A DNA stretch of 64,000 nt from Winogradskyella immobilis (lineage in GTDB: Bacteria; Bacteroidota; Bacteroidia; Flavobacteriales; Flavobacteriaceae), in NCBI RefSeq assembly GCF_021887715.1, contig NZ_JAIQXX010000002.1, positions 223,489-287,488 of the forward strand. Direction: 5' to 3'. A program made the translations under genes and the position numbers. Each line of letters starts with the position of its first letter. The stretch's first letter is position 1. Shown here piece after piece: positions 1-9,199 of the stretch. The notes beneath the pieces were generated by a model that made no database searches, was not told the origin of the DNA, and saw only the letters and a list, made by a program, of their open reading frames with translations.

Positions 1-198
1 GGTTCTAGTAAAGTTGTGTCAAAACCAAAAACAGTAGTAAACACATCCGGAAAACAAACGTATAAGGTTAAAAATGGAGATTCACTTTGGAGTATTGCAC
101 AAAAGTTTTCGGGAGTTTCGGTTCAGAATATAAAAGACTGGAATAATATTAGTAGCAATAAACTCAAAATTGGAACGACTCTTGTTGTGTCTAAATAA
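1..198 (+). CDS. LysM-domain protein, C-terminal fragment (probable lytic transglycosylase)
   Basis: The reading frame is open from base 1, so the gene is cut by the window edge and only the last 65 residues are visible. They hold one complete LysM peptidoglycan-binding module (YKVKNGDSLWSIAQKF through KLKIGTTLVVSK) ending at the stop. In Flavobacteriaceae a LysM-ending membrane-bound murein transglycosylase (MltD-like) commonly precedes a DUF4837 lipoprotein gene, which is the neighbour here. The catalytic domain is outside the window, so the enzyme assignment is inference; the LysM call is firm. Confidence 0.8.
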   Translation, partial: GSSKVVSKPKTVVNTSGKQTYKVKNGDSLWSIAQKFSGVSVQNIKDWNNISSNKLKIGTTLVVSK

Positions 199-222
199 AT
201 CGATAAAAAAACAGTGTAAAAG

Positions 223-1194
223 ATGAAGAATATATTTTCTATAGCGTGCTTAATAGTACTATTGAGTTGTGGAGGTAAAAGCGACAATGTGCGTTATTTA
301 GCGAATTCAACAGGTAATATAAATAACGTATCAATTGTAGCCGATAATTTACTTTGGGAAGGTCGTGTTGGCGAAGCTATTAGAGAAGTTTTAACGGCAC
401 CATTACCTGGTTTGCCAACTGATGAACCCATTTTTTCATTGCGCCAAATCCCTACTCAAGTTTTTGATGGGTTTGCCACAAGTAGTCGAAGTATTTTAAA
501 AATAGAAAAGATTGATGATTCTGGAGTTTCAATTACAAGAGATGTTTATGCCAGACCACAAACCGTAGTTGTAATTAAAGGAAAAACAGATCAAGAAATT
601 ATAGATCAGTTAAACAAAAATTCAGCGAAGATTATTGATGCATTCAATAAAGAAGAGCGTAGAGAAAAATTACGTAGAATTAATAAATCATTGCTTAAAG
701 ATGAAGCTATGGAAACTGCCTTGGGTATTACTGTAGACATTCCTTCTATATATAAAATAGCAAAAGCAGAGGATAACTTTTATTGGCTTCGCAAAAACTT
801 AGGAGGTTATAAAACCATGGATTTAATGTTTTATTATTATCCTTTAGATGCTATTAAAAAAGGAGATAGTACTATTGTTGATATCATTAATATGCGAGAT
901 ACTATTATTAAAGAGCGTATACCTGGAGAAGATGATATAATAATGACAACCCGTACAGATTATGCACCAGCGTTATTTGATATAATTTTAGACAATAAAC
1001 CTGCATATGAAACAAAAGGAATGTGGGAAATTAAAGGAGCCTATATGGGAGGTCCTTTTGTTAATTACGCTATTGAAGATAAAATTAATAACCGCTATTT
1101 AGTGGCAGAAGGATATGTTTATGCGCCTTCGCAAGACAAACGTGAAAACATTTTTGAGCTTGAAGCGATTATAAAATCCATAAAAATTAATTAA
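223..1194 (+). CDS. DUF4837 family lipoprotein
   Basis: This 323-residue protein starts with a lipoprotein signal peptide (MKNIFSIACLIVLLSCGG, lipobox LLSC, acylated Cys at 16). The rest is soluble and presumably periplasmic or outer-membrane anchored. Sequence and length match the Bacteroidota family DUF4837, whose function is unknown. It lies 24 bases after the LysM gene and is followed by a strong palindromic terminator, so the two probably form the end of one operon. An envelope or peptidoglycan role is suggested only by neighbours. Confidence 0.85.
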   Translation: MKNIFSIACLIVLLSCGGKSDNVRYLANSTGNINNVSIVADNLLWEGRVGEAIREVLTAPLPGLPTDEPIFSLRQIPTQVFDGFATSSRSILKIEKIDDSGVSITRDVYARPQTVVVIKGKTDQEIIDQLNKNSAKIIDAFNKEERREKLRRINKSLLKDEAMETALGITVDIPSIYKIAKAEDNFYWLRKNLGGYKTMDLMFYYYPLDAIKKGDSTIVDIINMRDTIIKERIPGEDDIIMTTRTDYAPALFDIILDNKPAYETKGMWEIKGAYMGGPFVNYAIEDKINNRYLVAEGYVYAPSQDKRENIFELEAIIKSIKIN

Positions 1195-1195
1195 T

Positions 1196-1230
1196 AAAAA
1201 AGCCAACTCAATTGAGTTGGCTTTTTTTAT
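1196..1230. terminator. Bidirectional intrinsic terminator
   Basis: A perfect inverted repeat (AGCCAACTCAA followed directly by its complement, 1201-1222) is flanked by an A-run on the left and seven T residues on the right. It sits exactly between the convergent DUF4837 (+) and tatA (-) genes and can terminate both. Confidence 0.93.
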
Positions 1231-1247
1231 GTTCACGAGTAATACAA

Positions 1248-1436
1248 TTACTCTTTATCTTTTAAATCTTTTACAGGTTCATCTTCTTTGGCTTTCTTAA
1301 ATTCTCGTATTCCACCACCTAACCCTTTCATGAGTTCAGGGATTTTTCTACCACCAAAAAGAAGAAGAATAACAACACCGATTATAATCCATTCTGTTCC
1401 ACCTGGCATACCTAAAAGTATAGTACTAGTAATCAT
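1248..1436 (-). CDS. tatA: Sec-independent translocase protein TatA/E
   Basis: A 62-residue protein with one N-terminal membrane segment (WIIIGVVILLLFGGRKIPEL), then an amphipathic helix and a charged tail (KKAKEDEPVKDLKDKE). The FGGRKIPEL hinge and short length are typical of TatA/TatE, the pore-forming part of the twin-arginine pathway that exports folded proteins. It is monocistronic here, with no tatB or tatC nearby, which is usual in Bacteroidota. A TAACTTTG promoter element lies about 20 bases upstream on the same strand. Confidence 0.93.
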   Translation of the reverse strand: MITSTILLGMPGGTEWIIIGVVILLLFGGRKIPELMKGLGGGIREFKKAKEDEPVKDLKDKE

Positions 1437-1455
1437 AACAATTCAATTTAGACTG

Positions 1456-1463
1456 CAAAGTTA
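1456..1463 (-). promoter_or_regulatory. Promoter -7 element of tatA
   Basis: On the minus strand the sequence reads TAACTTTG, matching the Bacteroidota TAnnTTTG element, 20 bases before the tatA start. The -33 region shows only a weak CTG instead of TTG. Confidence 0.5.
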
Positions 1464-1550
1464 GTAATTAAAGTTTAATAACAGTGATATTGTAGTAAAT
1501 TTAGTGTTTAAAGAACTTTAGATTGCCGTATTTTTTTAATTTTGTTAAAG

Positions 1551-2420
1551 ATGAGTGCTAAGAAGAAAAGAAGAAAATTAATACCTCAAAAACTTTTACA
1601 TAAGTATCGTTTAGTTATTTTAAATGAAGATACATTTGAAGAGCGATATGCCATTAAGTTAACTCGGCTTAACGTTTTTGTGTTAACGTCTGTATCTTCA
1701 ATTTTATTAATATTTTTTACCATTTTATTAATTGCCTTTACTCCATTAAGAGAATATATTCCAGGTTATTCTTCTACAGCATTAAAAAAGAAAGCGACAG
1801 TACTTACCTATAAAACAGACTCGTTACAGCAACAGATTTTAATTAATGAGAGCTATTATGCTTCAATACGAAAAGTACTTAAAGGTGATGTTACTGAAGT
1901 AAATTTTAATAGAGATTCAATTATTGAAGCAGCTAAAAATGATATTGACCTAACAGAGGTTTTTCCAAGCAGAGAAGATTCCTTATTACGAGAGAAAGTG
2001 GATAAAGAAGATAAGTACAACTTGTTTGAAACAGCGGTTTCAGAAACGGATTTTGTGCTATTTTCTCCTTTAAGCGGAACAATATCTGAAGGCTATAATA
2101 TAGAAGACAAACATTATGCAGTAGATATTGTTGTACCCGAAAATACTCCAGTAAAAGCTACTGCTAATGGTACTGTTATTTTTGCAGAATGGACCGTAGA
2201 AACAGGTTACGTAATTATTTTAAAACATAGTAACGAGTTGATTTCTATATATAAACACAACGGAACAATAACTAAAGAACAAGGAGATTTGGTTAAAGCA
2301 GGTGAAGTTATTGCCATGTCAGGAAATACAGGTGAATTAACTACAGGGCCACATTTACATTTCGAACTTTGGAGTAAGGGATATCCCGTTAATCCAACAA
2401 ATTTTATTGATTTTCAATAA
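1551..2420 (+). CDS. M23-family peptidoglycan endopeptidase (LytM domain), membrane anchored
   Basis: The ATG at 1551 is preferred over an in-frame TTG at 1542, giving 289 residues. The N-terminus is basic (KKKRRK), followed by one membrane segment near residues 48-66, a coiled linker, and a C-terminal LytM/M23 domain from about residue 180. Zinc-site motifs HYAVD and HLHFE are both intact, so the enzyme should be able to cut cell-wall cross-links. The short basic tail faces the cytoplasm and the peptidase the periplasm. The stop overlaps the next start (TAATG), so it is translationally coupled to the GH3 gene. A TAATTTTG element ends only seven bases before the ATG, suggesting a very short leader. 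Confidence 0.9.
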   Translation: MSAKKKRRKLIPQKLLHKYRLVILNEDTFEERYAIKLTRLNVFVLTSVSSILLIFFTILLIAFTPLREYIPGYSSTALKKKATVLTYKTDSLQQQILINESYYASIRKVLKGDVTEVNFNRDSIIEAAKNDIDLTEVFPSREDSLLREKVDKEDKYNLFETAVSETDFVLFSPLSGTISEGYNIEDKHYAVDIVVPENTPVKATANGTVIFAEWTVETGYVIILKHSNELISIYKHNGTITKEQGDLVKAGEVIAMSGNTGELTTGPHLHFELWSKGYPVNPTNFIDFQ

Positions 2421-3922
2421 TGAAGTCATTTAAAGCAATTTTAGCAAAACCTTTTGCGAAACGTGTCGTAAAATCGATACAAAAATGGGCTTCAAAACCT
2501 GTTGAAGCTCAAGAAAAAGTGTTTCAAAATCTAATTACAGAGGCTTCTAATACCGTTTTTGGAAAAGATCACGATTTTATAAGTATTAACACTCATCAAG
2601 ACTTTGTTAAACGTGTACCGATAAGAGATTATGAAGCCTTAAAGCCCTATATAGAACGTGTTGTTGATGGCGAGACAGATATTCTTTGGAAAGGAAAACC
2701 TATTTATTTTGCTAAAACATCTGGGACAACGTCAGGAGCAAAATACATTCCTATTACCAAAGAAAGTATGCCTAGTCATGTTGAAGCCGCACGTAATGCT
2801 ATTTTAATGTATATTAACGAAACAGGCAATGCTAAGTTTGTAGATGGTAAGATGATCTTTCTTCAAGGAAGTCCTGTTTTAAATGAACAAAATGGTATTC
2901 AATTAGGGAGATTATCTGGGATTGTAGCACATTATGTGCCTAAATACCTTCAAAAAAATAGATTACCAAGTCTAGAAACCAATTGTATTGAAGATTGGGA
3001 GACAAAAGTGGATGCTATTGTTGAAGAAACCTTACCAGAAAATATGACCATCATTTCTGGTATTCCGTCTTGGGTGCAAATGTATTTTGAAAAGCTAATA
3101 GAGAAGACCGATAAAAAAGTCGGAGATATTTTCAAGAATTTTAATCTTTTTATTTTTGGAGGGGTCAATTACGAACCTTATCGCGCAAAGTTTGAGAACT
3201 TAATAGGGAGAAAGGTTGATAGTATAGAGTTATATCCTGCAAGCGAAGGGTTTTTTGCATTTCAAGACAAGCAAAATGAAAGAGGTATGCTTTTACAATT
3301 AAATTCGGGTATTTTTTATGAGTTTGTAGAAGCAGAACATTTTTTCGAAGATAATCCAAAACGAATAACGATTAAAGATGTAAAATTAGGTGTCAATTAC
3401 GTGATGATTATTTCTACAAATGCCGGGCTTTGGGGCTATAATATTGGAGATACAGTAGAATTTACAAGTACTAAACCATACCGTGTCATTGTTTCGGGTC
3501 GAATAAAACATTTTATTTCTGCATTTGGTGAACATGTTATCGGTAAAGAAGTAGAACAAGCATTAAAAGAAGCTTGTGAACATATAGATGTTTCTATTAA
3601 TGAATTTACTGTTGCTCCTAAAATCAACCCTGAAGAAGGTTTACCATATCATGAATGGTTTATAGAATTTGAAAATGAACCCAAGAGCATTTCAGAATTT
3701 ATAGAAAACATAGATCAATCGCTTCAAAATCAGAATAGTTATTATAAAGATTTAATTGTTGGGAAAGTGCTTCAATCACTTAAAATCACAAAAGTTGAAA
3801 AAGATGGTTTTAAGAAATATATGAAGTCTATAGGAAAATTAGGAGGGCAAAATAAAATCCCTAGATTAGCGAATGACCGTAAAATTGCGGATGCTATAAT
3901 CAAACAACAATTCGTTAAATAA
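2420..3922 (+). CDS. GH3-family acyl-adenylate-forming protein
   Basis: 500 residues matching the GH3 auxin-responsive family over its whole length. The ATP/AMP-binding loop is seen as KTSGTTSGAKYIPIT near residue 100, and later motifs include ELYPASEGFF and a VSGRIKHFISAFGEHV segment. In plants GH3 enzymes adenylate a carboxylate and join it to an amino acid; bacterial members are widespread in Bacteroidota but their substrates are unknown. No signal peptide, so it is cytoplasmic. It follows the M23 gene with a one-base overlap. The family call is secure, the reaction is inference. Confidence 0.88.
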   Translation: MKSFKAILAKPFAKRVVKSIQKWASKPVEAQEKVFQNLITEASNTVFGKDHDFISINTHQDFVKRVPIRDYEALKPYIERVVDGETDILWKGKPIYFAKTSGTTSGAKYIPITKESMPSHVEAARNAILMYINETGNAKFVDGKMIFLQGSPVLNEQNGIQLGRLSGIVAHYVPKYLQKNRLPSLETNCIEDWETKVDAIVEETLPENMTIISGIPSWVQMYFEKLIEKTDKKVGDIFKNFNLFIFGGVNYEPYRAKFENLIGRKVDSIELYPASEGFFAFQDKQNERGMLLQLNSGIFYEFVEAEHFFEDNPKRITIKDVKLGVNYVMIISTNAGLWGYNIGDTVEFTSTKPYRVIVSGRIKHFISAFGEHVIGKEVEQALKEACEHIDVSINEFTVAPKINPEEGLPYHEWFIEFENEPKSISEFIENIDQSLQNQNSYYKDLIVGKVLQSLKITKVEKDGFKKYMKSIGKLGGQNKIPRLANDRKIADAIIKQQFVK

Positions 3923-3925
3923 CAT

Positions 3926-3933
3926 TATATTTG
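3926..3933 (+). promoter_or_regulatory. Candidate promoter -7 element before the polysaccharide locus
   Basis: TATATTTG matches TAnnTTTG and lies 16 bases before the ATG at 3950. I see no TTG at the expected -33 distance, so this is a partial match. If real, it would be the most upstream promoter for the DUF6909-like, Wzz-like and rml genes. Confidence 0.4.
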
Positions 3934-3949
3934 GAGGTTAAAGAATTAT

Positions 3950-5641
3950 ATGAGTAACCAAAAGAAAAAACACGAAAGAACAAGAGCCCAGGAAAGTTCT
4001 GGTGCTATTGAGCGTATGTATATCACTATGCGTCACTTGTTTAATCGTGGATTTTATAAACCGATGGGAGTTTCGGGAGAAACACTTAGAGAAGCATTGC
4101 TTTTACTTAGACCAGAAATTTATGGTTCTATTGCGGATGAGAAAGCAGAACTTGAAGGTTTATTGTATGTTATAGATCGTTTACCTATTGGTATTGAAGA
4201 ATGTTCTTTTATTAACCTCACTAGTGATGAAGGCTATGGGGATTCTCATTTTAAAGCTATAATTCCCCCAAAACGACGACGAAATTGCTACCGCATTGAT
4301 GATGAGCAAATGAATATTGAAATTACACGTGGACGCTCAGAAATCTATGACATATTAACACATCTCACATTTCTTTTTGTGGAATCTCATAAAATAAGTA
4401 AGCGTGTTGTAATCGATGATAAAGGTAAAACGATTAGAGATTGGGTTAAGCTTGAAAATGCGATTAAAACAAAGAAAAAATTATCACAAAAAGATCGGGA
4501 GATAGTAATAACACATATGGCTAATATTTTAGGTAGAACATTTAATGAATTATCTGAAATATACAATGACTTTGCTACTGAATCGCAACCAGAACGCTTA
4601 TTAAATATAGTGTATTGGTTAGGCAAATTAGCTATAGAAGAAACTATAAATAATAACAAACGCACAGTAACATTTAGTCCTGTTTTGAGAGAGCGTTTAG
4701 GGCACCATATTCATGGTGAGATATGGGCAGATGAAATTAAATCAGTATTATACAAGCACAACTTATTAAGGAGGCCTATACATATTATAAGTGCAAATAT
4801 GCATAGTGTAATGAATTCTTTATTTGCTACTACAGCTTTAAAAACTTCAAAAGAAAAAAAATCTATTTACGAAGTTTTTGAAGATTTAAGCAAACCCGAA
4901 AATCAGTCAATGAGAAGTAAGGTTGAAAAGTCAGCCATACAAAATGGTATGATTTACATAAAGGATACTTCTGGGGCAAATATTAATGTTCAGATTTTTG
5001 ATACGGCAAAAATTGATTTTTCTAAAACAAACTTTAAACATTTAGAAGATGATATAAATAATAAAGCCGTTATATTTGTTATGGATTATGCGTTTGGTGA
5101 GCAAGCTTACGAAACTCTAGATGAGCTACTAAAGCCTGTAAATGTAAATAAAGAGCAAGTGCATTTAGATGTGAAGTCAATTTCAATAATGGGTAAAGCA
5201 GGTATTTTGCAAGGAGGAAAAGGAGATGTAATGGTTCCTTCAGCACATATCTTTGAAGGGACAGCTGATAATTATCCGTTTAAAAATGAATTGACTAAAG
5301 AAGATTTAAAAGATTGTGGCGTTGATGTTTATGAGGGTTCTATGATTACGGTTTTAGGTACATCTTTACAGAACAAAGAAATTTTAAAATTCTTTAAAAA
5401 ATCGACTTGGAATGTCATTGGTTTAGAAATGGAAGGGGCGCATTATCAAAAGGCAATACAAGCCGCATCTAAAGTAAGAGGAAGTATTAATGAAGACGTA
5501 AAAGTAAGATACGCCTATTATGCTAGTGACAACCCATTAGAAACAGGCAGCACATTAGCATCAGGAGGTTTAGGTACATCAGGTGTTAAACCAACATATG
5601 TAATTACAAATAAAATTTTACAACAAATATTCAACAATTAA
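3950..5641 (+). CDS. DUF6909-type protein with a nucleoside-phosphorylase-like C-terminal domain
   Basis: A 563-residue cytoplasmic protein resembling a conserved Bacteroidota family I know as DUF6909, function undescribed. The N-terminal half is helical and charged. The C-terminal part (from about residue 370) shows, in order, elements of the nucleoside phosphorylase/MTA-SAH nucleosidase fold: GKAGIL near 415, GDVMVPSAHIFEGT near 425, GLEMEGAH near 491-498, and YYASDNP near 524-530, corresponding to the glycine-rich loop, the GD(I/V) strand, the ribose-binding EMEG motif and the catalytic Asp. I infer a nucleosidase or phosphorylase-like activity, or a degenerate binding domain. It sits four bases before the Wzz-like gene, so it is probably co-transcribed with the glycan locus. 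Confidence 0.65.
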   Translation: MSNQKKKHERTRAQESSGAIERMYITMRHLFNRGFYKPMGVSGETLREALLLLRPEIYGSIADEKAELEGLLYVIDRLPIGIEECSFINLTSDEGYGDSHFKAIIPPKRRRNCYRIDDEQMNIEITRGRSEIYDILTHLTFLFVESHKISKRVVIDDKGKTIRDWVKLENAIKTKKKLSQKDREIVITHMANILGRTFNELSEIYNDFATESQPERLLNIVYWLGKLAIEETINNNKRTVTFSPVLRERLGHHIHGEIWADEIKSVLYKHNLLRRPIHIISANMHSVMNSLFATTALKTSKEKKSIYEVFEDLSKPENQSMRSKVEKSAIQNGMIYIKDTSGANINVQIFDTAKIDFSKTNFKHLEDDINNKAVIFVMDYAFGEQAYETLDELLKPVNVNKEQVHLDVKSISIMGKAGILQGGKGDVMVPSAHIFEGTADNYPFKNELTKEDLKDCGVDVYEGSMITVLGTSLQNKEILKFFKKSTWNVIGLEMEGAHYQKAIQAASKVRGSINEDVKVRYAYYASDNPLETGSTLASGGLGTSGVKPTYVITNKILQQIFNN

Positions 5642-5645
5642 AAAT

Positions 5646-6713
5646 ATGAGTGAAGAGTTAAAACCAACACCGCAAAATGAAGAAGTAGATTTAGGGCAGT
5701 TGTTTAAGATGATTGGCAATATGTTTCAAAAGTTTTTTGATTTTATTGCAAAAATCTTCAAAGGTTTATTTCATGTTTTAATATTAATATTAGCCCACTT
5801 TTTTAAGCGTTTAAAATGGTATGCTTTGGCCGGATTTGTAGGTTTAGTTATTGGTTATTTTTTAGATAGGAGTTCAGATAAGCTATATGGAGCAAATATG
5901 TTCATTCAAACTAACTTTAACTCTGGATATCAAGTCTATGAAAACATAAAGAATTTAAATGAGCTAGCGACAGAAGAAGATGTTGTCAGAATTGCTGAAA
6001 TTTTAAATATAGACACAACATATGCTTCTAAACTTAAAGGATTTTACATTGAGCCAGCTATAGATGAAAATGTTAGGTTTCAGATGTTTTCGAATTATAA
6101 AAAAGGATTAGATTCTATAGGTAGAGAAGAGGCTAAATATGATGTTTATGTTAGCTCGTTAAGTAACTATAATTTTAATAGACATAAAATAGGAGTTGCG
6201 TCTATTGATAAAAATATTTATCCTATGCTGGATACTACTTTTGTGAATGCAATTTCTAAAAATGAATATTTAAATGAGGTATTAAGAGTCAATCAAGATA
6301 ACTTTGATAGACAAGATACCACCTTGATTAAACAGGAGAAAGAAATGGATAATTTAATTAAAAGTTATCTTGAGATACGTAATAAGGAGGCTGATAAAAA
6401 ACCAATTCCGGGAGCAGGAACAAATATATCTTTAGGAGATGCCCAAAAGAATGAGTTATTAGTTAATGAAGCACCTTTAGTAAAGGAAAAACTTGAATTA
6501 GCGGCTAAAAGAAGAAGTATTGAGAAAGATAAAGTGACGCAAAAAAACATTATTTCTGTAATCTCCGATTTCCCAGTAACAGGGTATGATATACAAGAAT
6601 GGCATCAAGATTTAAGGTTTTTAATGCCTGCAATATTTATAGGTGTTACTTTACTTCTATTTTCACTTATTGGCCTTAATAAGTTTGTGAAAGAATATGA
6701 AGGCATAAAATAA
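5646..6713 (+). CDS. Wzz-like membrane protein (possible polysaccharide chain-length regulator)
   Basis: 355 residues. Hydrophobic segments lie near residues 41-53 and 58-73 and near 326-345, separated by a large hydrophilic, partly helical domain. This two-ended topology with a periplasmic middle resembles Wzz/polysaccharide co-polymerase proteins, though I see no clear proline-rich Wzz motif. It stands directly before rmlB at the head of the sugar genes, which supports a role in chain-length control. There is no attached tyrosine-kinase domain. The family call is tentative. Confidence 0.5.
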   Translation: MSEELKPTPQNEEVDLGQLFKMIGNMFQKFFDFIAKIFKGLFHVLILILAHFFKRLKWYALAGFVGLVIGYFLDRSSDKLYGANMFIQTNFNSGYQVYENIKNLNELATEEDVVRIAEILNIDTTYASKLKGFYIEPAIDENVRFQMFSNYKKGLDSIGREEAKYDVYVSSLSNYNFNRHKIGVASIDKNIYPMLDTTFVNAISKNEYLNEVLRVNQDNFDRQDTTLIKQEKEMDNLIKSYLEIRNKEADKKPIPGAGTNISLGDAQKNELLVNEAPLVKEKLELAAKRRSIEKDKVTQKNIISVISDFPVTGYDIQEWHQDLRFLMPAIFIGVTLLLFSLIGLNKFVKEYEGIK

Positions 6714-6723
6714 AAAAATCCGT

Positions 6724-7731
6724 GTGAATGTATTAATAACAGGTGGATTAGGTTTTATTGGATCTAATTTTATTGAATATTTCTTAGATAAATATGTTAA
6801 TTATTCTGTTATCAATTTAGACAAGAATACTTATGCTGGGCATACTTCAAATTTAAAGAACGTTTCAAGCAGTCCTAGATACATTTATATTAAAGGAGAT
6901 ATCTGTGATAAAAATATAGTAAACAACTTATTCCAAGAATACAATTTTTCTAGTGTTATTCATTTTGCAGCTGAATCTCATGTAGATAATTCTATTGAAA
7001 ATCCAGATGAATTTATAAACACTAATATTCATGGCACGTTTAATTTATTAAATAGCGCAAAAAGATATTGGATGGAAGCCCCTTTTCAATATAAAAAAGA
7101 TCTAAATAATAATAGGTTTCACCATATATCAACAGATGAAGTTTACGGAACATTAGGCGCAAAAGGCTTATTTACAGAAAAGACACCTTATGCGCCAAAT
7201 AGCCCTTATAGTGCTTCAAAGGCAGCTTCAGATTTTATTGTGCGAAGTTATTTTCATACCTACGGAATGAATGTTGTCACCACGAATTGTAGTAATAATT
7301 ATGGCCCAAAGCAACATGATGAAAAGTTGATCCCAACAATTATTAGAAAAGCGTTAAACAATGAGTCAATTCCAATTTATGGAGATGGAAAAAATATTAG
7401 AGATTGGCTATATGTAGAAGATCATTGCATAGGAATAGACTTAGCATTTCATAATGGAAAGGCTGGAGAAACATATAATATTGGGGGCAATAATGAGAGA
7501 GATAATCTATACATTGCCAACAAAATATGTAATGTTCTTGATGAAATGAAACCTAAAACTCAATCTTATTCAAAACAGATTACATTTGTAAAAGATAGGC
7601 CTGGTCATGATTTTAGATATGCCATAGATGCTTCAAAAATTGAAAAGGAATTAGGTTGGAAAGCGAATGAAAATTTTGAAACAGGAATTTTAAAAACCAT
7701 TAAATGGTATTTAAAAAAATATAATGTTTAA
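6724..7731 (+). CDS. rfbB: dTDP-glucose 4,6-dehydratase
   Basis: 335 residues of the extended SDR family, second enzyme of dTDP-L-rhamnose synthesis. It shows the NAD-binding loop GGLGFIGSNF at the N-terminus, STDEVYG with the catalytic Thr-Asp-Glu set near residue 138, and the YSASK active-site Tyr/Lys. The start is a GTG, since the nearby ATG is out of frame. It opens the rmlB-A-C-D block 10 bases after the Wzz-like gene. Confidence 0.96.
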   Translation: MNVLITGGLGFIGSNFIEYFLDKYVNYSVINLDKNTYAGHTSNLKNVSSSPRYIYIKGDICDKNIVNNLFQEYNFSSVIHFAAESHVDNSIENPDEFINTNIHGTFNLLNSAKRYWMEAPFQYKKDLNNNRFHHISTDEVYGTLGAKGLFTEKTPYAPNSPYSASKAASDFIVRSYFHTYGMNVVTTNCSNNYGPKQHDEKLIPTIIRKALNNESIPIYGDGKNIRDWLYVEDHCIGIDLAFHNGKAGETYNIGGNNERDNLYIANKICNVLDEMKPKTQSYSKQITFVKDRPGHDFRYAIDASKIEKELGWKANENFETGILKTIKWYLKKYNV

Positions 7732-7778
7732 TTTAAAAGAAATTTTCATTTATATAGAAATGAGAAAATAAATTTTTA

Positions 7779-8645
7779 ATGAAAGGTATCATATTAGCAG
7801 GCGGTTCTGGCACAAGATTGCATCCTCTTACATTAGCTGTAAGTAAGCAACTAATGCCTATTTACGATAAGCCAATGATATATTACCCCTTATCAACATT
7901 AATGTGGGCTGGTATCAGAGAGATATTAATTATATCTACACCTCAAGACCTACCTTTATTCAAAAAGCTTTTAGGTAATGGCAAAAAATTAGGTTGTAAT
8001 TTTAAATATGCCGTACAAGAAAAACCAAACGGTTTAGCAGAAGCATTTATTATTGGCGAAGAATTTATAGGGAACGATAAAGTTGCTTTAATATTAGGCG
8101 ACAACGTGTTTCACGGCACAGGATTATCTAATTTATTACAAGAAAATAATAACCCTAATGGAGGCATAATTTATGCGTATCATGTTCATGATCCAGAGCG
8201 CTATGGCGTTGCTGAATTTGATAAAAAAGGAAATGTCATTTCGATAGAAGAAAAACCATTAAAACCCAAATCAAGTTATGCAATTCCAGGCATTTATTTT
8301 TATGACAACTCTATCGTAGAAGTAGCAAAAAGTATAAAACCTAGTGATAGAAACGAGCTTGAAATTACAGATGTCAATATAGCCTATCTTAAACAAGGAA
8401 AACTAAAAGTTAGTGTTTTAGATAAAGGAACAGCTTGGTTAGATACAGGGACATTTCAATCTTTAATGCAGGCGTCTCAATTTGTTCAGGTTATTGAAGA
8501 ACGCCAAGGCTTAAAAATAGGTGCTATTGAAGAAGCGGCCTATTGTATGGGCTATATTAATGATTCTCAACTAAAAGAATTAGCGACACCATTAATTAAA
8601 AGCGGTTATGGGAAGCACTTGTTAAGTTTATTAGCTAAGAAATGA
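7779..8645 (+). CDS. rfbA: Glucose-1-phosphate thymidylyltransferase
   Basis: 288 residues, the normal length for RmlA. The nucleotide-binding signature [20 protein letters not shown] is at the N-terminus, and [15 protein letters not shown] and WLDTGTF motifs follow. It makes dTDP-glucose from dTTP and glucose-1-phosphate, committing to dTDP-rhamnose. Its end overlaps the rfbC start by four bases (ATGA), indicating translational coupling. Confidence 0.97.
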   Translation: MKGIILAGGSGTRLHPLTLAVSKQLMPIYDKPMIYYPLSTLMWAGIREILIISTPQDLPLFKKLLGNGKKLGCNFKYAVQEKPNGLAEAFIIGEEFIGNDKVALILGDNVFHGTGLSNLLQENNNPNGGIIYAYHVHDPERYGVAEFDKKGNVISIEEKPLKPKSSYAIPGIYFYDNSIVEVAKSIKPSDRNELEITDVNIAYLKQGKLKVSVLDKGTAWLDTGTFQSLMQASQFVQVIEERQGLKIGAIEEAAYCMGYINDSQLKELATPLIKSGYGKHLLSLLAKK

Positions 8646-9187
8646 GTATTAAAGAGACAGGCTTATTGGGTTGTTTTGTAATTCAACCAGAAATTTTTAA
8701 TGACACCAGAGGTTATTTTTACGAAACATTTAATCAAAAACGATTTAATTCTAAATTAGGACTCAATATTCATTTTGTTCAAGATAACGAATCGTTATCT
8801 TCTAAAGGGGTTTTACGTGGATTACACTATCAAAAAGGCGAATATGCCCAAGCTAAATTAGTAAGAGTCGTAAAAGGAAGTATTTTAGACGTAGCTGTAG
8901 ACATAAGAGAAGGTTCTAAAACTTTTGGACAACATTTTTCAATAGAACTTTCCGAAGAAAATAAAACACAATTATTTATACCAAAAGGATTTGCCCATGG
9001 GTTTTTGGTTTTGGAGGATAATACTATTTTTAGTTATAAATGTGATAATTATTATAATAAAGCTTCTGAAGCAGGCATAATATATAATGACCCCGATTTA
9101 AATATAGATTGGAAACTAAAAAAAGACAAGCTTATACTTTCTGAAAAAGACACGATTTTACCACATCTTAAGAATGCTCAATTTTAA
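8642..9187 (+). CDS. rfbC: dTDP-4-dehydrorhamnose 3,5-epimerase
   Basis: 181 residues, a single cupin domain of RmlC length. Recognisable motifs are [17 protein letters not shown], the catalytic-His segment LRGLHYQ, and [10 protein letters not shown]. It epimerises dTDP-4-keto-6-deoxyglucose at C3 and C5. Coupled to rfbA upstream; rfbD follows after 12 bases. Confidence 0.96.
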   Translation: MSIKETGLLGCFVIQPEIFNDTRGYFYETFNQKRFNSKLGLNIHFVQDNESLSSKGVLRGLHYQKGEYAQAKLVRVVKGSILDVAVDIREGSKTFGQHFSIELSEENKTQLFIPKGFAHGFLVLEDNTIFSYKCDNYYNKASEAGIIYNDPDLNIDWKLKKDKLILSEKDTILPHLKNAQF

Positions 9188-9199
9188 TTGCTTATAGCT

